In this document: positions 51,273 to 64,000 of the stretch, one piece after another
Numbering within the stretch: position 1 is the first letter of the stretch
Layout of the letters: the number at the start of each line of letters is the position of its first letter
Origin: Brettanomyces bruxellensis
Taxonomy: Eukaryota > Ascomycota > Pichiomycetes > Pichiales > Pichiaceae
Reading direction: 5' to 3'
NCBI RefSeq assembly: GCF_011074885.1
Contig: NC_054690.1
Coordinates: forward strand, 315,001 to 379,000
DNA length: 64,000 bases
The notes under the pieces: generated by a model
The model's input: only the letters and a program-made list of their open reading frames with translations
What the model was told of the DNA's origin: nothing
Databases searched by the model: none
Position numbers and translations under genes: made by a program

Positions 51273-52610
51273 TTTCCAACCCAACACTTAAATTGCTGGA
51301 AATTGAATGGATAACCACGAGGATTCAACTGCTATGTGAATGTTAGATCAGTACTGGTGAAGTTACAAATTGCAAAGAAAGGTGAAAAATTTTTGGCATC
51401 TTGGTTTTAGTCATACCCATACGTGCTTCTCGATGATAATCAGATGAATGAGATCTTCAATCCCGGTGACGGAGAAAACAGTAGTGTAGGGATGTAAGAT
51501 GGAAACTATCTGGAGGTGGCACTTTTTTTAGAATTGTTATAATTTTTTTTTTCGCTCCCATTACGGCTCGCTTCGGTAAGCGCTTAAAATCTGATCAGAT
51601 TTCCCAAATAGGAATACATTCTCGAAGGTTGGAGCCAAGCGGTGGAAAGCGAAGCAGGTTAATGGCATTTAAATGTACTTCAATGGTGCTTATATTTACC
51701 ATGAAGGCATTTTTAACAGAGAAGAAACAAGACTATCGCAATTTTATTGTAACTAAATGCCAAATGAATACACAGAACTTGATGATTTCAAGGTGTATAT
51801 TTAAGAGATTAGCTTCCGAGAAACGTCAAGTGAAATGATTCCTAAGTGACCAAAACTCTTAAGAGTGAAAAAGAAGAAATCATGATGGCTCATATTATTC
51901 AAATTATACATATCCTCCAAAAACGATTCGGGCTCTTATCTATATTATTATTAACGGTGATAGCCTCATTCGGAAAGCTGAAATGTCCTTTACGCTTTCA
52001 TTCTTTCCCCTTTTTCATAATGTGCACTTTGCGAACCCTTCAAAATATTCCTCTCGATACTTTTTCGGCATTTTTTTGCAGCACAGGAAGATGGAAGCAA
52101 GTGAAGAAAGTATAGTATGTACCAGTAAATATACAACAAGTAAGAATTCTGCCCGATTCACATCCAAACAGAACACACTATATAACTGCATCAAAATTCA
52201 AAATTTGAGTGCAGATCATCACACTTGCCCCAATCATTCATTCCTCACACTCCGAATTGTTCTGTTCGTGTCGTTTCGCTCTCTGCTATATTTTTCATTA
52301 TTTCTCTACTTTAGCTTCTCTTTTTTTTTTTTTTTTTCTCTCTCCCCATTCGCGTTCGTGATCTATTTACGAAGTGTGAGTCTCTCTCTTCCTGTTTCAA
52401 CTTGTTGTATACAGGTTGTTCTAAATCCAAGCCCATATATTCAGAAAACGTTAGATTTTCCACAAACCCATATTTAAGACAGTGCAGGTTTTTAAACCAC
52501 TAATAATTTGTTGCATTCTTTTGCGGAATCGACAATTAAATTCACATTATCGTAAAAGCGTCAGTCTGCTGTCTCTGATTCTTTTTTAGCTTGATTGTCT
52601 TTGATACACC
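51273..52610. promoter_or_regulatory. Divergent intergenic region, ABC gene to LCB2
   Basis: 1.3 kb with no credible gene. It holds TGAAAAATTTTT at 51383, a Rap1-like AGTGTAGGGATGT at 51483, and T-rich tracts (52321-52337) on the LCB2 side. Frames at 51629-52477 are short and unrecognised. Confidence 0.55.
51383..51394 (+). promoter_or_regulatory. RRPE element upstream of the ABC gene
   Basis: A full match to TGAAAAATTTTT, 111 bases before the ABC-ATPase start. It hints at growth- or ribosome-linked control of this gene; inferred only. Confidence 0.5.
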
Positions 52611-54335
52611 ATGAGTCTCAAAGCAGACGCCAATTTGGACCTTTCCAAATGGTCTACACGTTTGCCAGATGCTCCTGCTGACGGCAGATCGGATGAAGAA
52701 AAAGCGGAGATGGAATTCGGACGGCTTACTTCTGAAAAGTGGCTTTCAATTGCAAAATGTGATCCGGACCATCCTTTTAAAGCCCCAATTGCGGACGAGC
52801 CGCCATACTTTGTCGTGATTATGACATACTTGAATTATTTGGTGATGATTCTCATTGGCCACATCCGGGACTTTCTTGGGATGCTTTTCACTCCACAGAA
52901 TTACAAAGCCATGCTACCTCAAAACGGATATCCTCCTTGGTATGCCTCTTTTGAATCCTTCTATCCAAGAAGATTGAAGGGCAGGATGGATGACTGCTTC
53001 GCCCGCCCTATCCATGGTGTTCCGGGAAGATACACCTATTGCTTTAATAGGGTTTCTTTTGACGGAAACAAGAACTTTTACTATGATGGTTCTTCCACTC
53101 CTTGCCTCAATCTTTCATCCTACAACTACCTTGGCTTTGCACAGTCTGTCGGCCGGTGTACGGATGACTCCATCGACTCTGTTAGAACGCACGGTACTTC
53201 TGCAGGTGGCCCATGTGATGTTGCGGGCCACTCCGATCTCTTGAGGTCCACTGAGAAGACAATTGCCAAGTTTGTGGGAAAAGACGATTCTCTCATTTTT
53301 TCCATGGGTTACGGCACAAACGCCCACTTGTTCACCTCGCTGCTCAATTCCAAGTGCTTGGTTATTTCCGACTCGTTGAATCACAGCTCCACTAGATTTG
53401 GAATCCGTCTTTCTGGTGCTGCAGTTAAGGTTTTCCCTCATAATGACATGGCAGCCCTCGAGAGCATCATCAGAGAATCAATTTCACAGGGCCAGACCAA
53501 GACACACAGACCTTGGAAGAAGATTCTTGTCTGTGTTGAAGGCTTGTACTCCATGGAAGGTGAATACTGCAATTTGCCGGCAGTTGTCGCATTGAGAGAG
53601 AGATACAAGTTCTATCTTTTCATCGACGAGGCACACTCTATCGGTGCACTTGGTGAGCATGGACGTGGCGTTACAGAGTATTTCAACATCCCATCCAGCA
53701 AGATTGACATCATGATGGGAACCCTGACCAAGTCTTTTGGTGCTGCCGGAGGTTACATTGCTGCTACTCAGGATATCATTGACAGACTGCGTGTGGACTT
53801 CACCACCAATATATACGGTGAGACTCCCCCTCCTCCTGTGCTTCAGCAGATTCAAACATCTATGAGGATCGTGGCTGGTGAGCTAAATGGCAATGAGGGA
53901 AAAGAGAGACTCGAAAGAATCGCATTCAACTCGAGGTACCTACGTCTTGGCCTTAAGAGATTGGGCTACATTGTTTACGGTAACGACGACTCTCCCGTGA
54001 TTCCAGCCTTGCTATACACGCCGGCTAAGATGCCGGCAGCTTCCAGAATGTTCCTCAAGTACGGAATTGCAATCGTCATTGTCGGATACCCTGCAACTGC
54101 ACTTATCACCTCACGTATCCGTTTCTGTGTCTCATCTGCCCTAACCAAGGAAGATATCGACCGGATTTTGGCCGTCGCCAACCTAATTGGTGACAAGATG
54201 TGCCTCAAGTTTGGTTCTGGAATGGCTGGTGGTGAGCACCATCCTGGAGACTGGAAAAAGGGCATTCGTCCAAGATGGTCTCTAGAAGAAGTCTTGGCTA
54301 AGACACCCGAGGATTGTAAGAAGGAGATGTACTGA
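52611..54335 (+). CDS. LCB2: Serine palmitoyltransferase subunit 2
   Basis: PLP-dependent catalytic subunit of serine palmitoyltransferase, the first step of sphingolipid synthesis, in the endoplasmic reticulum with Lcb1 and Tsc3. The 574-residue protein has a membrane segment near residues 65-88 (YFVVIMTYLNYLVMILI) and the aminotransferase-like alpha-oxoamine-synthase fold: NLSSYNYLGFAQ, THGTSAGGPCDVAGHSDLL, LNHSSTRFGIRLSGA, FIDEAHSIGALGEHGRG. The PLP-binding lysine is in GTLTKSFGAAGGYIA (Lys near 374). In DRLR a CTG codon falls where Saccharomyces has Leu, consistent with the standard code. Confidence 0.97.
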   Translation: MSLKADANLDLSKWSTRLPDAPADGRSDEEKAEMEFGRLTSEKWLSIAKCDPDHPFKAPIADEPPYFVVIMTYLNYLVMILIGHIRDFLGMLFTPQNYKAMLPQNGYPPWYASFESFYPRRLKGRMDDCFARPIHGVPGRYTYCFNRVSFDGNKNFYYDGSSTPCLNLSSYNYLGFAQSVGRCTDDSIDSVRTHGTSAGGPCDVAGHSDLLRSTEKTIAKFVGKDDSLIFSMGYGTNAHLFTSLLNSKCLVISDSLNHSSTRFGIRLSGAAVKVFPHNDMAALESIIRESISQGQTKTHRPWKKILVCVEGLYSMEGEYCNLPAVVALRERYKFYLFIDEAHSIGALGEHGRGVTEYFNIPSSKIDIMMGTLTKSFGAAGGYIAATQDIIDRLRVDFTTNIYGETPPPPVLQQIQTSMRIVAGELNGNEGKERLERIAFNSRYLRLGLKRLGYIVYGNDDSPVIPALLYTPAKMPAASRMFLKYGIAIVIVGYPATALITSRIRFCVSSALTKEDIDRILAVANLIGDKMCLKFGSGMAGGEHHPGDWKKGIRPRWSLEEVLAKTPEDCKKEMY

Positions 54336-54778
54336 TACTACATTTGGGGCCCATATGCATTATTATCCAACTAATAGCCGCTAATGAAGTATGTTACATC
54401 ATACGTGTTCATATTCTTTCATAATATCATTTTGTTTTGTTTTGTTGTTGTTTTGCTGTTGTTTGTCCTTAATGTTTCCTTTTATCTTTTTTTTTTTTGA
54501 CTCTATCTTAAAGCTGCACGCTTTACACAGCAAACACACCCTGAAGTTCAGTTCTTCTCTTCACCCCTTCCCCTCGCAATTTTCAAGCGAGCTAATAATA
54601 CAAACTCTAATTATCAACAAAGCTTCCTCTCGTAACAGTCAAATACCCAAGAATGAATAGCGTCATGAATTATATGTATATACGATAAAAACAGAAATAA
54701 AGAAGCAACCACTGCAATAAAATTAAGAAATAGGTACAAGGATAAAGCCCAATCAGCAATTTACAAAAACCACCTGCT
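54336..54778. other. Intergenic region, LCB2 and ATG33-like 3' ends
   Basis: 443 bp between convergent genes; contains a (TTTTG)n-like patch at 54430-54470 and a T run at 54489-54500. No gene. Confidence 0.5.
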
Positions 54779-55438
54779 TCAGTACTTATCGCCTGAGAAT
54801 CCTATGCTTGAGATGAGGAATCCAACAGCAATGATCACACCCGAGTAGAGGTAACCTATCTTCAAGTTCTGCAACTCTGTCTTAGTCTGATCCTTCGACA
54901 ATCTCACACGAGGCACCTTCACATTTTGCACCTTCACGTTTTGCTCGGCTGTAGGTTTAGCATCCGTCTGCAACTCTGGAGCATTACCCAAATCACTGTA
55001 AACTGAATCATCAAGAGATGATTTCTCCTCAGCTGGCTTTTGGGTCTTTTCAGGCTTGCTGACTGTCTTGTAGACGAAATCTGATTCATCGCATGAATCT
55101 AATAGCTTTGCCTCGGAGTCATACACCCAGTAGTAGTTGAACAAGAGACCCAGAGGTGCAGCAATAGCGGAATATATAAGGTAAGGATGTTTACCAGCAG
55201 CAGAAGAACACTTAAATGCTTCATAAAATAAATATGTGGCCACGCTTCCCAATCCCCAAAATATAGTCCGTGCCTTCATGATCATTCCAGTAATTTGTGA
55301 CCGACTGCGCTTTGAGCCAAGATCCTCAATGCCTAGAAGTCGTGGGATGAGCAACTTTGCCGAATAAAGGTAGTTCGCAGCACATATACCTAAAGAGCCT
55401 ACTCCCACCACTTTAACAATTGTAAGGCATTTTCCCAT
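54779..55438 (-). CDS. ATG33: Atg33-like mitophagy protein
   Basis: A 219-residue protein laid out like Atg33, an outer-membrane mitochondrial protein needed for stationary-phase mitophagy. The start MGKCLTIVKVVGVGSLGICAANYL parallels the family's MSVCLAxTKxIAVSSxGxY. It has a first hydrophobic segment, two central ones (IFWGLGSVATYLFYEAF; HPYLIYSAIAAPLGLLFNYY), a polar loop of about 90 residues, and a last membrane segment (SGVIIAVGFLISSIGFSGD) at the extreme C-terminus. Overall identity is modest, so the call rests on the start, the HPYLIY..AAPL motif and the C-terminus. Confidence 0.72.
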   Translation of the reverse strand: MGKCLTIVKVVGVGSLGICAANYLYSAKLLIPRLLGIEDLGSKRSRSQITGMIMKARTIFWGLGSVATYLFYEAFKCSSAAGKHPYLIYSAIAAPLGLLFNYYWVYDSEAKLLDSCDESDFVYKTVSKPEKTQKPAEEKSSLDDSVYSDLGNAPELQTDAKPTAEQNVKVQNVKVPRVRLSKDQTKTELQNLKIGYLYSGVIIAVGFLISSIGFSGDKY

Positions 55439-55943
55439 GGCTGTTTTGTATTTAATCGAAGATGAAATTGGCCTAGTCTAGTCCAAGAATAAATATGTTG
55501 ATGAAGAAAAAAAATTAATTCTTATCTTGTAGGGTTTAATCTAAATAAGAGGCACGACGCAATCTTTACGAAAATCGAAGTTGATCAGAAGTGCAAAGCC
55601 GCCACCTACATATTTTTTTTTATCTTATTTTTCTCTCTTTTATTTTGCTTTATTCGCTAAAATAATGTATTGCTTACAGCGTATGCCGATTTCTCGGATT
55701 TACTCTAACCCCTCATACTGTGGATAACAACGAAAAAAAAAAAAAAAACGAAGAATAAGATAATTAATTGGTGATGATCTAAAGCCGATTTGACATACCG
55801 GAATAAGCGCAAGCGGAATCATAACTCTTTCTCTTTTCTATTCTATTTCATTCCATTATTTTCAATTTTTTTTTTNNTTTTTTTACGATCATCAATGAAT
55901 CATGTAGATTCAACCAATCAATATATTTGAACGGATTCACATC
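55439..55943. promoter_or_regulatory. Divergent promoter, ATG33-like and aldo-keto reductase
   Basis: 505 bp, very T/A-rich with several homopolymers (55611-55624, 55733-55748, 55866-55884). Two undetermined bases (NN) at 55876-55877 lie in a poly(T) run 67 bases before the reductase start. Confidence 0.6.
55876..55877. other. Two undetermined bases in poly(T)
   Basis: NN inside a T homopolymer; the true run length is unresolved. It lies in non-coding promoter DNA. Confidence 0.95.
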
Positions 55944-57062
55944 ATGAAAAAGATTTTTGTGCTTTTTTTCCTCGGCAGTCTTCTATTGGCAGTAACACAA
56001 GGGAATTGTGGATTGATCTGTGGTGGTAAGAATACCATGGAATATATTAAGGATCTACTACTTCCTTTGAAGAATTCATTTTTTACCAACAGAAGTTCCA
56101 AAATAAATTCTGCAATGAGAAATATTCCTACATTCACACTACCACATACAGGGGATAAAATCCCGGCTGTGGCATTTGGGTCTGGATCCAAGCACAGATT
56201 GAGGAAATGGAGTGACCCAAAATTGTCAAAAGATACTGTTGATGAGCCGATAGTCAAAATTATAATGGATGCACTTAAAGCAGGCTTTAATCATCTTGAC
56301 ACTGCTGAAAGTTATCTGACAAGAATTGAGATCGGAGAAGCGTTAAAACGCTCTGGTGTGGACAGATCAAAACTTTGGATAACCGACAAGTACAATCAGG
56401 GCTGGATATTAGATGATGGCCAAGTTCTTCGTTCTGGTTCACCTTCCGGACCGTATGAATCGTTAAAGAAGGGTCTTAAGGTGATGGGACTCAAGTATGT
56501 GGATCTGTTTTTGATTCATGGTCCGTATTTCAGCCCTCAAACCTGCGATATTACGTTAGAAGAAGCATGGAAACAGATGGAGAGAATTCAAAAAGAAGGT
56601 CTTGCTCACAATATCGGAGTGTCCAACTTCAATGCTTCGAGATTAAAGAAACTTTATGAGATAGCCGATGTCAAGCCGCAGGTCGACCAGGTTGAATATC
56701 ATCTCTATGAGCAAGAGCCAGATCTCATAGAGTTTTGCAAAGACCACGATATATTTGTTGAAGCTTACACACCACTAACGCCGATGTTTGCCTCAAAAGT
56801 TGGTGAGAATAGACCTTTGAATCCAATAATAGACAAGCTGTGTCACAAGTATCATGTGGAGCCAAATCAGCTTCTTCTCCGCTGGGTGTACCAATCTGGA
56901 GTTTTGCCAATCACTACATCTTCTAAGTTGAGTAGAATGACCGAGACATTCAAGATTTTCGACTTTGAACTAGAAAAAGCCGACTTTGATCTTCTTCAGA
57001 AGGTTGGAAAATCATTCCATTACAGACACTACTTCCATAATATCTTCGAAAACGACCATTAG
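55944..57062 (+). CDS. Aldo-keto reductase, YDL124W-like, with signal peptide
   Basis: NADPH-dependent carbonyl reductase of the AKR3C-like group (Saccharomyces YDL124W reduces alpha-keto amides and related compounds). The barrel starts near residue 60 (FTLPHTGDKIPAVAFGSGS). The catalytic tetrad is visible as Asp and Tyr in HLDTAESY, Lys in ITDKYNQGW and His in LFLIHGPY. Further motifs are NIGVSNFNASRL, QVDQVEYH and TSSKLSRM. The frame has 57 extra N-terminal residues that begin MKKIFVLFFLGSLLLAVTQG, a textbook cleavable signal peptide. The next ATG, at 56115, would give the usual cytosolic length of about 315 residues. Confidence 0.9.
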   Translation: MKKIFVLFFLGSLLLAVTQGNCGLICGGKNTMEYIKDLLLPLKNSFFTNRSSKINSAMRNIPTFTLPHTGDKIPAVAFGSGSKHRLRKWSDPKLSKDTVDEPIVKIIMDALKAGFNHLDTAESYLTRIEIGEALKRSGVDRSKLWITDKYNQGWILDDGQVLRSGSPSGPYESLKKGLKVMGLKYVDLFLIHGPYFSPQTCDITLEEAWKQMERIQKEGLAHNIGVSNFNASRLKKLYEIADVKPQVDQVEYHLYEQEPDLIEFCKDHDIFVEAYTPLTPMFASKVGENRPLNPIIDKLCHKYHVEPNQLLLRWVYQSGVLPITTSSKLSRMTETFKIFDFELEKADFDLLQKVGKSFHYRHYFHNIFENDH

Positions 57063-57159
57063 CAATGAATGTAAATAGGGCATTCAATCTATAAAGCTAT
57101 CTGTAATATTGAAATATCTGTGCGTCAATCATTTGAATAAGTTATTGTATTTCCAAGTT

Positions 57160-58620
57160 TTATTCGTAATCCGTATCACTGCTCTCGTCTGCCCAGTAAT
57201 ATTGTTCCTCCATAGAAGAAAGATCATCCTTAAGTTCTTCCCTCTCATCATTCTTGCAATAATGTGAAATGTAATCGGCCATCTCTCCAAAATACCTCTG
57301 AGGCTTATTAGTGATATTAAACGAACACCAAGAAAACTCCTGCTTTCTAAATTCCTCTGGGAAAGAATCCAACCTATTGTCAAACGGTTCTACAATATTA
57401 TATGCCTTTAAATTTAGACTATCGGCTCCATTATTGATCAAGTCTTCAAACCCGCATACTTCTTTTAATTCATTTTCATTTAGCCCAGTCTGCTTGCCAG
57501 GTAAAGGTCTGTTGATAACTGACCGCGCAAAAACATGACTTCCGTGTGCATTGGTGCTTTTCTTACCCTCAAACATTCTTTCGGGCGACATATTGTGGTC
57601 ATTGATACTTGATGAAGTGACTATCTTTCTTTTTTCGTTTCCCCTGGTTAGTCCATTGACAAAATCACCCATACTCCATCTATTCTTCCTTTGAGAAAGT
57701 AATGTCATCAGAGAATCTAGTATCACACTTTGATAACTTGAAATAGCCCAAGTTGAATGCTTCTTTGCGCATTGTTGGGCAATGGATGGCTCTGTGTTCA
57801 ATGGAATATACAATGATGAAACTGAAGATAATGACCTGAGGGTCTTGATCCGGGACATTCTGTCAAATACAGGCAAACTCTGCCAACCTGCGTTCCTTGT
57901 TAACGACCACGTTACTATTGGAGTTCCTGAAATATATTCATCTCTGATCATAGAAAGAAATTCGGAAGAGAATCCTCCCCAAGCAGTATCTCCTTCTGTT
58001 ATCACATTCAATCCAGTTAGTGTATCACATTCTTCTAAAACTTTTCTGAAGTTTTCTTCAACTGCTTCTGCTCCAGTGACATTTTCTTCATCAGAGAATT
58101 CATCTACACCAACATCATATGTCCCGAACTCTATCTCTGGATGTGATCTCAAATGACCTTTACAGTGATCAAACGAATAGTCCCATCTATTTAGTTTTAA
58201 TAATGATTCTGGCCGATATATGACTCTTGAGTAATCTGACCAGCATCTCATATCAGATAAATTTGCTAGACCCTCTGTCTTTGTACCTTGGTCAAGAGCC
58301 TTTTGATATTGATTCTTCAGCGTACTCGGTCCAGTGGTTACCACATTAGGGTACAATTTTTTTAATGCTTCAACATCTGGTTTTGATTCAAAGTATTCGG
58401 AAGGATTCAACGACCCAAATCCATTGTTATAATCCCATAATAGCGCCCTTGGATAGTAATTAATCGTACTTCCAAATTGCCCTGGTTTGCTTTCAAGTAA
58501 AACTGAATTATCTACGAATTCATCATTCACATTCTGTAGTCTGGATTCGGCAACATTATAAAGATGCGTTGCAATACAATTCGACCTTTGAGAAAACGAA
58601 AGTGTGATTATCTCGTGCAT
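57160..58620 (-). CDS. DML1: Dml1/Misato tubulin-like protein
   Basis: Protein of the Misato family, with tubulin/FtsZ-like segments, involved in mitochondrial DNA inheritance and partitioning. The 486-residue frame starts with the conserved MHEIITLSFSQRSNCIATHLYN. It includes YYPRALLWDYNNGFGSL, LNRWDYSFDHCKGHL, the Misato segment LTGLNVITEGDTAWGGFSSEFL, and WSLTRN. The C-terminal third is acidic (EREELKDDLSSMEEQYY). The family length in yeast is about 475 residues, so this is complete. Confidence 0.92.
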   Translation of the reverse strand: MHEIITLSFSQRSNCIATHLYNVAESRLQNVNDEFVDNSVLLESKPGQFGSTINYYPRALLWDYNNGFGSLNPSEYFESKPDVEALKKLYPNVVTTGPSTLKNQYQKALDQGTKTEGLANLSDMRCWSDYSRVIYRPESLLKLNRWDYSFDHCKGHLRSHPEIEFGTYDVGVDEFSDEENVTGAEAVEENFRKVLEECDTLTGLNVITEGDTAWGGFSSEFLSMIRDEYISGTPIVTWSLTRNAGWQSLPVFDRMSRIKTLRSLSSVSSLYIPLNTEPSIAQQCAKKHSTWAISSYQSVILDSLMTLLSQRKNRWSMGDFVNGLTRGNEKRKIVTSSSINDHNMSPERMFEGKKSTNAHGSHVFARSVINRPLPGKQTGLNENELKEVCGFEDLINNGADSLNLKAYNIVEPFDNRLDSFPEEFRKQEFSWCSFNITNKPQRYFGEMADYISHYCKNDEREELKDDLSSMEEQYYWADESSDTDYE

Positions 58621-58770
58621 CTTGCCATGGACATATATGTAATATATAAAAAGTATGTATGTGCTGTAATCGTAGTCAGAAGGTTAATATTAAGATAGTA
58701 ATGAATAATAGTCTGCACAGCCGAGATATGATAGGGACCAGGTCTGAAAAAAAAAGTTTGACTGAAATTT

Positions 58771-58780
58771 TGAAAATTTT
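58771..58780 (+). promoter_or_regulatory. RRPE-like element upstream of RRP14
   Basis: TGAAAATTTT, about 115 bases before the RRP14 start, next to a partial second copy (TGAAATTTT). RRP14 is a classical ribosome-biogenesis gene, where this element is expected. Confidence 0.5.
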
Positions 58781-58894
58781 CTCCCTGAGTATTGGGATCA
58801 TATAAGATGTGATTCATCCTTTACGAAGTTAAATACACTACTCGTGATACTATCAAGAGCATTATTCAGTGTAACTAACTAAGAGATTATCAAG

Positions 58895-60300
58895 ATGGTG
58901 AACTCCTTAGAAGTAAGTTGGAGTCGGAATCATTGGTCATCGGTAAATAAAGTCACATACTAACAGATTACTGACAATATTATCAGGAAAGGCTAAAAAA
59001 GCATGCCAATGCATTTGATGGCTTACTTTCATTAATACCAGCCAAGTATTACTATGATGAAGATACCTCAAATCAATGGAAAAAGAAGCGTAAGACCAAA
59101 GAAGAAAGACAGCGCGATAAAAGGAGAAAATTGGATCCAAATACGAATAACGATGTTAGTGCGGAACAAATGATGAAGAAAAGGGAGAAGGAGGCGAAGC
59201 CAGTTGTTATACCAGGACAGAAAGAAGATTCATTAAAAAATGAGTCGATTGAGAAGAAATCACAGCAGCCCGAAACTATAGATACCCAAGCGATAACGCT
59301 GATTTACGATGATAATGGAGAAATACTAAACAAGAATGAAGAAAAAGAAGCAGAGGATGTGGAAAGCAAGATTGCAGAGGAAAAGAAGAAGGAAGCAGCG
59401 TTAAATCATGAAAAGAACAAAAAGCTAGCCATTGAAAAATCAGAGAGAAAGAAGAAGCTCACTGAAGAGCAGAAAGCATTGAAACAGAAGCATCTTGCAG
59501 AGCTCAGATCAAAGCTATCAGCTAAGATAACAAAGCTTAGAGAGAAACGTAAAGCTCCGGGTACAAGTGTTCCGGGAGCTCCAACATCAAGAGAGCAGAT
59601 ATTAGAAGAAAGACGGAGAAAGAGGGAGCTGAAGAAAAGTAATAAGCAAGCTGAAGAGGAAGAAGAAGAAGAAGATGATGATGATGATGACGATGATGAT
59701 GACGACGATGATGATAATGATGAGGAAGATACTGAGCGTACATCTAAGCCCAAGGAGCTTAAGAAGTCTGATGTGTTTTATGGAAACATTACGTTTGAAG
59801 ATGGAACCAGAGTCACTTCCGACTTGACTGCTGTTCGTAAGGCAAAGAAGAAGAAAGGTCCTGCAAACAAGGACATCGGAGCACATTTAAAGAAGCTCGA
59901 AAAGACGAGGAAAGAGCTGGGAGAAATGGATGCGGATAAGAGGAAAAGAGTTGAAAATAAAAGCAGCTGGTCACGTGCACTTGCAAGCGTTGAAGGTGAG
60001 AAAGTGAAAGATGATGAGCAGCTTCTTCGTAAATCACTAAAGAGGAAAGAAGCCACTAAGCGTCGTACAAAGAGAGAATGGAGAGAAAGAAAGAAGGATT
60101 TGCATGAGCTGATGGACGCCAAGCAGCAAAGAAGATTACAAAATGTGTGGATTCAAAAGGAGAATAAGCGGAGAGGAAAGAAAGATCAGATCAGACAGCT
60201 ACCGTCACATAAGAAGCTTTCACGTTCGAATATCAAAAGAGCAAGAGCTGGCTTTGAGGGAAGAATTAAAACCGGAAGAGGAAAGAGTCGTGGACATTGA
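58895..60300 (+). CDS. RRP14: Ribosome-biogenesis protein Rrp14 (SURF6 family), spliced
   Basis: Nucleolar SURF6-family protein needed for both ribosomal subunits. Exon 1 (58895-58912) encodes only MVNSLE, the intron is 58913-58986, and exon 2 (58987-60300) continues ERLKKHANAFDGLLSLIPAKYYYD. The spliced start matches Saccharomyces MSNSLEERL...AFDGLLALIPAKYYYD almost word for word. The protein is 443 residues, very rich in Lys, Glu and Arg, with an acidic run of Glu then Asp coded by a GAA/GAT microsatellite (59653-59730). The SURF6 core near 245-330 has FEDGTRVTSDLTAVRKAKKKKGPA and the C-terminus RAGFEGRIKTGRG. Starting at the next ATG (59131) would lose 54 conserved residues. Confidence 0.96.
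58913..58986 (+). other. RRP14 intron
   Basis: A 74-nt intron: donor GTAAGT, branch TACTAAC, acceptor TATCAG. It interrupts the gene after the sixth codon in phase 0. Confidence 0.95.
59653..59730 (+). repeat. Coding GAA/GAT trinucleotide microsatellite
   Basis: Runs of GAA then GAT/GAC triplets coding consecutive Glu and Asp residues in RRP14. Such runs vary in length between strains. An acidic tract is normal in the family. Confidence 0.85.
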
Positions 60301-63395
<3,095 letters not shown>

Positions 63396-64000
63396 ACTAA
63401 TGCATGCTTTTCTTATGACCTTGCCACGTACGATACTGACCTAATTGTTGGTCTAGCTTTGACTTCATCGTGCCTTTTTTTTCGTTTTTCTTAAAAAAAT
63501 GTTTGCTTACTTTTACATCCTGTACGTATGCACTGCTTTTTCTGTGACCACAATTATTCTTACTAGTCTATATGCTATATACCCAAGATAACCAATTCCA
63601 TTCAATTGCGTAGATTTATTTTTGTGTGTTGTATGCTCATCCCGGTGACCGTTACAATATTATTTCTGTCACCAATTACAGACCTGGTTAAAGTATCCGC
63701 TTAAGCTGTTTTATGTGAGCTAGCACAGATCGGCAACCCAATTTCTGAGTGCGTATTTCGGAGCGCGTATAGACTCTGCTCTCCCTCTTTTTCTTCCTGC
63801 AGTTTCTCTTCACTCTGAAATCTCTGAAATACTCCGCGCGGAAAAGCGGCTTTATTCCGATGCATTTTTTTTGGAAACTCCAATCTCCAACCGCAATAAG
63901 CTCCCAACCTATACTGGAGAGTCATCACACACATTTCACTCCGTGCCCTTTATTTTTTTTTCTGCATTCTAGTCCCCTTTCTCGGCACTCCTGCATCCTG
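63396..64000. other. 3' flank of GFA1 to window end
   Basis: 605 bp with no recognised gene. A 77-residue minus-strand frame (63701-63934) has no known match. CT-rich runs appear near 63780-63810 and at the end, possibly a promoter of a gene beyond the window. Confidence 0.5.

Noticed and set aside
53157..53166. TGTACGGATG inside LCB2, and GCATCCGTACATC inside PFK1 (6998)
   Set aside because: Both lie in coding sequence and are explained by conserved codons, so they were not counted as regulatory boxes.

Overview
The window is 64 kb of nuclear DNA from a budding yeast (Saccharomycotina). Genes are dense and mostly intronless. The four introns I can place all carry the yeast branch site TACTAAC, with GTAAGT or GTATGC donors. 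Gene content is typically yeast: two-part fungal phosphofructokinase, AGP2, MDS3, DML1, ATG33, PAM17 and ALB1. CTG reads sensibly as leucine (for example in LCB2), which argues against the CTG-Ser clade. A Pichiaceae/Brettanomyces-type yeast is my best inference, but the sequence does not prove it.

Layout. The left third (1-22 kb) holds PFK1, AGP2, MDS3, LSM4 and the 3' part of TEL1. By eye PFK1, AGP2, MDS3 and the last third of TEL1 are strikingly GC-rich. They are separated by long AT-rich intergenic stretches full of degenerate tandem repeats. From about 22 kb rightward the genes are AT-richer and closer together. In order they are TEL1 (5' part), RPL23, CLB2-like, TRM61, an unnamed probable mitochondrial membrane protein, PRE6, RPR2, LSM1, PAM17, GPD1-like, ALB1, RPE1, CCP1, RPL9, MRPS28, a YDR061W-like ABC ATPase, LCB2, ATG33-like, a YDL124W-like aldo-keto reductase, DML1, RRP14 and GFA1.

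Gene structure. Splicing was worked out by reading the sequence. TEL1 has a 31-nt first exon upstream of the long reading frame. RRP14 has an 18-nt first exon. PRE6 has a 35-nt and RPL23 a 54-nt first exon. In each case the spliced frame restores a conserved or plausible N-terminus.

How the genes relate. There are no operons. Several genes serve ribosomes and RNA: RPL9, RPL23, MRPS28, ALB1, RRP14, RPR2, TRM61, LSM1 and LSM4. Others are metabolic: PFK1, GPD, RPE1, GFA1, LCB2. Others are mitochondrial: PAM17, CCP1, DML1 and ATG33-like. An 11-mer, TGTACGGATGT (the HOMOL1/Rap1-type box), occurs three times, all in non-coding DNA upstream of RPL23, RPL9/MRPS28 and PFK1. RRPE-like AAAATTTT elements precede ALB1, RRP14, RPL9, RPL23 and the ABC gene.

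I found no tRNA, rRNA, transposon or CRISPR array. The least explained pieces are a structured GC-rich island near 41.5 kb with a neighbouring membrane-protein-like frame, the repeat-laden left third with its GC boundary inside TEL1, and a signal peptide on the aldo-keto reductase.
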